DNA of 40,349 bases from the NCBI GenBank assembly GCA_009774245.1, contig VSNM01000054.1, forward strand, positions 1-40,349, written 5' to 3'. Numbering within the stretch: position 1 is the stretch's first letter; each line of letters begins with the position of its first letter. This document shows, piece by piece, positions 40,321-40,349 of this stretch. Source of the DNA: Lachnospiraceae bacterium. Lineage in GTDB: Bacteria > Bacillota > Clostridia > Lachnospirales > Lachnospiraceae. The notes under the pieces were generated by a model. It was not told where the DNA came from. It did no database searches and worked only from the letters and a program-made list of their open reading frames with translations. Both the position numbers and the translations under genes were made by a program.

Positions 40321-40349
40321 AAGTTTTGCGTTAATTACTCCGCCGCATC

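Noticed and set aside
1..40349. Search for tRNA and rRNA genes as integration targets
   Set aside because: I recognised no tRNA cloverleaf or rRNA sequence, including at the probable element boundary; a covariance-model scan would be needed to be certain.

Overview
The window looks like a chromosome segment of a gut Lachnospiraceae (Clostridia, Bacillota). Supporting signs are moderate GC, strong AGGAGG-type ribosome binding sites, an LPL-type sugar importer without its own ATPase, a YesL/DUF624 protein beside LacI regulators, and a Tn916/Tn1549-type conjugative element with Clostridia-style accessory genes. The family assignment is inference from gene content.

Layout. (1) About 1-6,980 is an accessory, defence-like island read leftward. 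It holds the N-terminus of a chemotaxis receptor that looks interrupted, a coupled AAA-ATPase plus TOPRIM gene pair (a candidate OLD/PARIS-like defence system), an N-terminally short PLD-type SF2 helicase, a Panacea (SocA-like) antitoxin-domain gene, remnants of a palindromic repeat, and a small conserved-looking protein. (2) About 7,037-8,736 is a solitary ABC exporter with a palindrome over its promoter. (3) About 8,757-20,577 is a fructan/sucrose utilisation locus. Leftward run two permeases, a solute-binding lipoprotein, a cytoplasmic GH32 fructosidase, a fructokinase and a surface GH32 lipoprotein. Rightward run a LacI regulator, a YesL protein, a membrane-anchored protein and a second LacI regulator. 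(4) About 20,675-24,005 carries a possible ADP-ribosyltransferase-fold protein, an XRE regulator, and a close paralogue of the first LacI regulator with its promoter region also duplicated. (5) A 168-bp element with long inverted ends (24,001-24,168) sits exactly at the stop codon of that paralogue. (6) From about 24,340 to the right edge lies part of an integrative conjugative element: integrase with arm-type repeats, RHH protein, excisionase-like protein, HTH protein, sigma factor, XRE regulators, a cargo of two ABC transporters with a two-component system, then a putative oriT, MobC, relaxase and a probable type I toxin-antitoxin pair. The element continues beyond the window.

How the genes work together. 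Extracellular GH32 lipoprotein would trim fructans, the solute-binding protein and two permeases would import the products using a shared ATPase encoded elsewhere, and the cytoplasmic GH32 enzyme and fructokinase would feed fructose 6-phosphate to glycolysis. LacI proteins probably control the divergent promoters. In the mobile element, a response regulator/kinase pair very likely controls both cargo transporter operons, because the same pair of boxes with identical 43-bp spacing lies in front of each. This suggests inducible resistance to an antimicrobial peptide or cell-wall drug.

The strongest candidates for new biology are the ATPase/TOPRIM pair with its neighbours, the right-edge type I toxin-antitoxin locus with a nested antisense RNA, the shared response-regulator boxes, and the palindromic repeat family.
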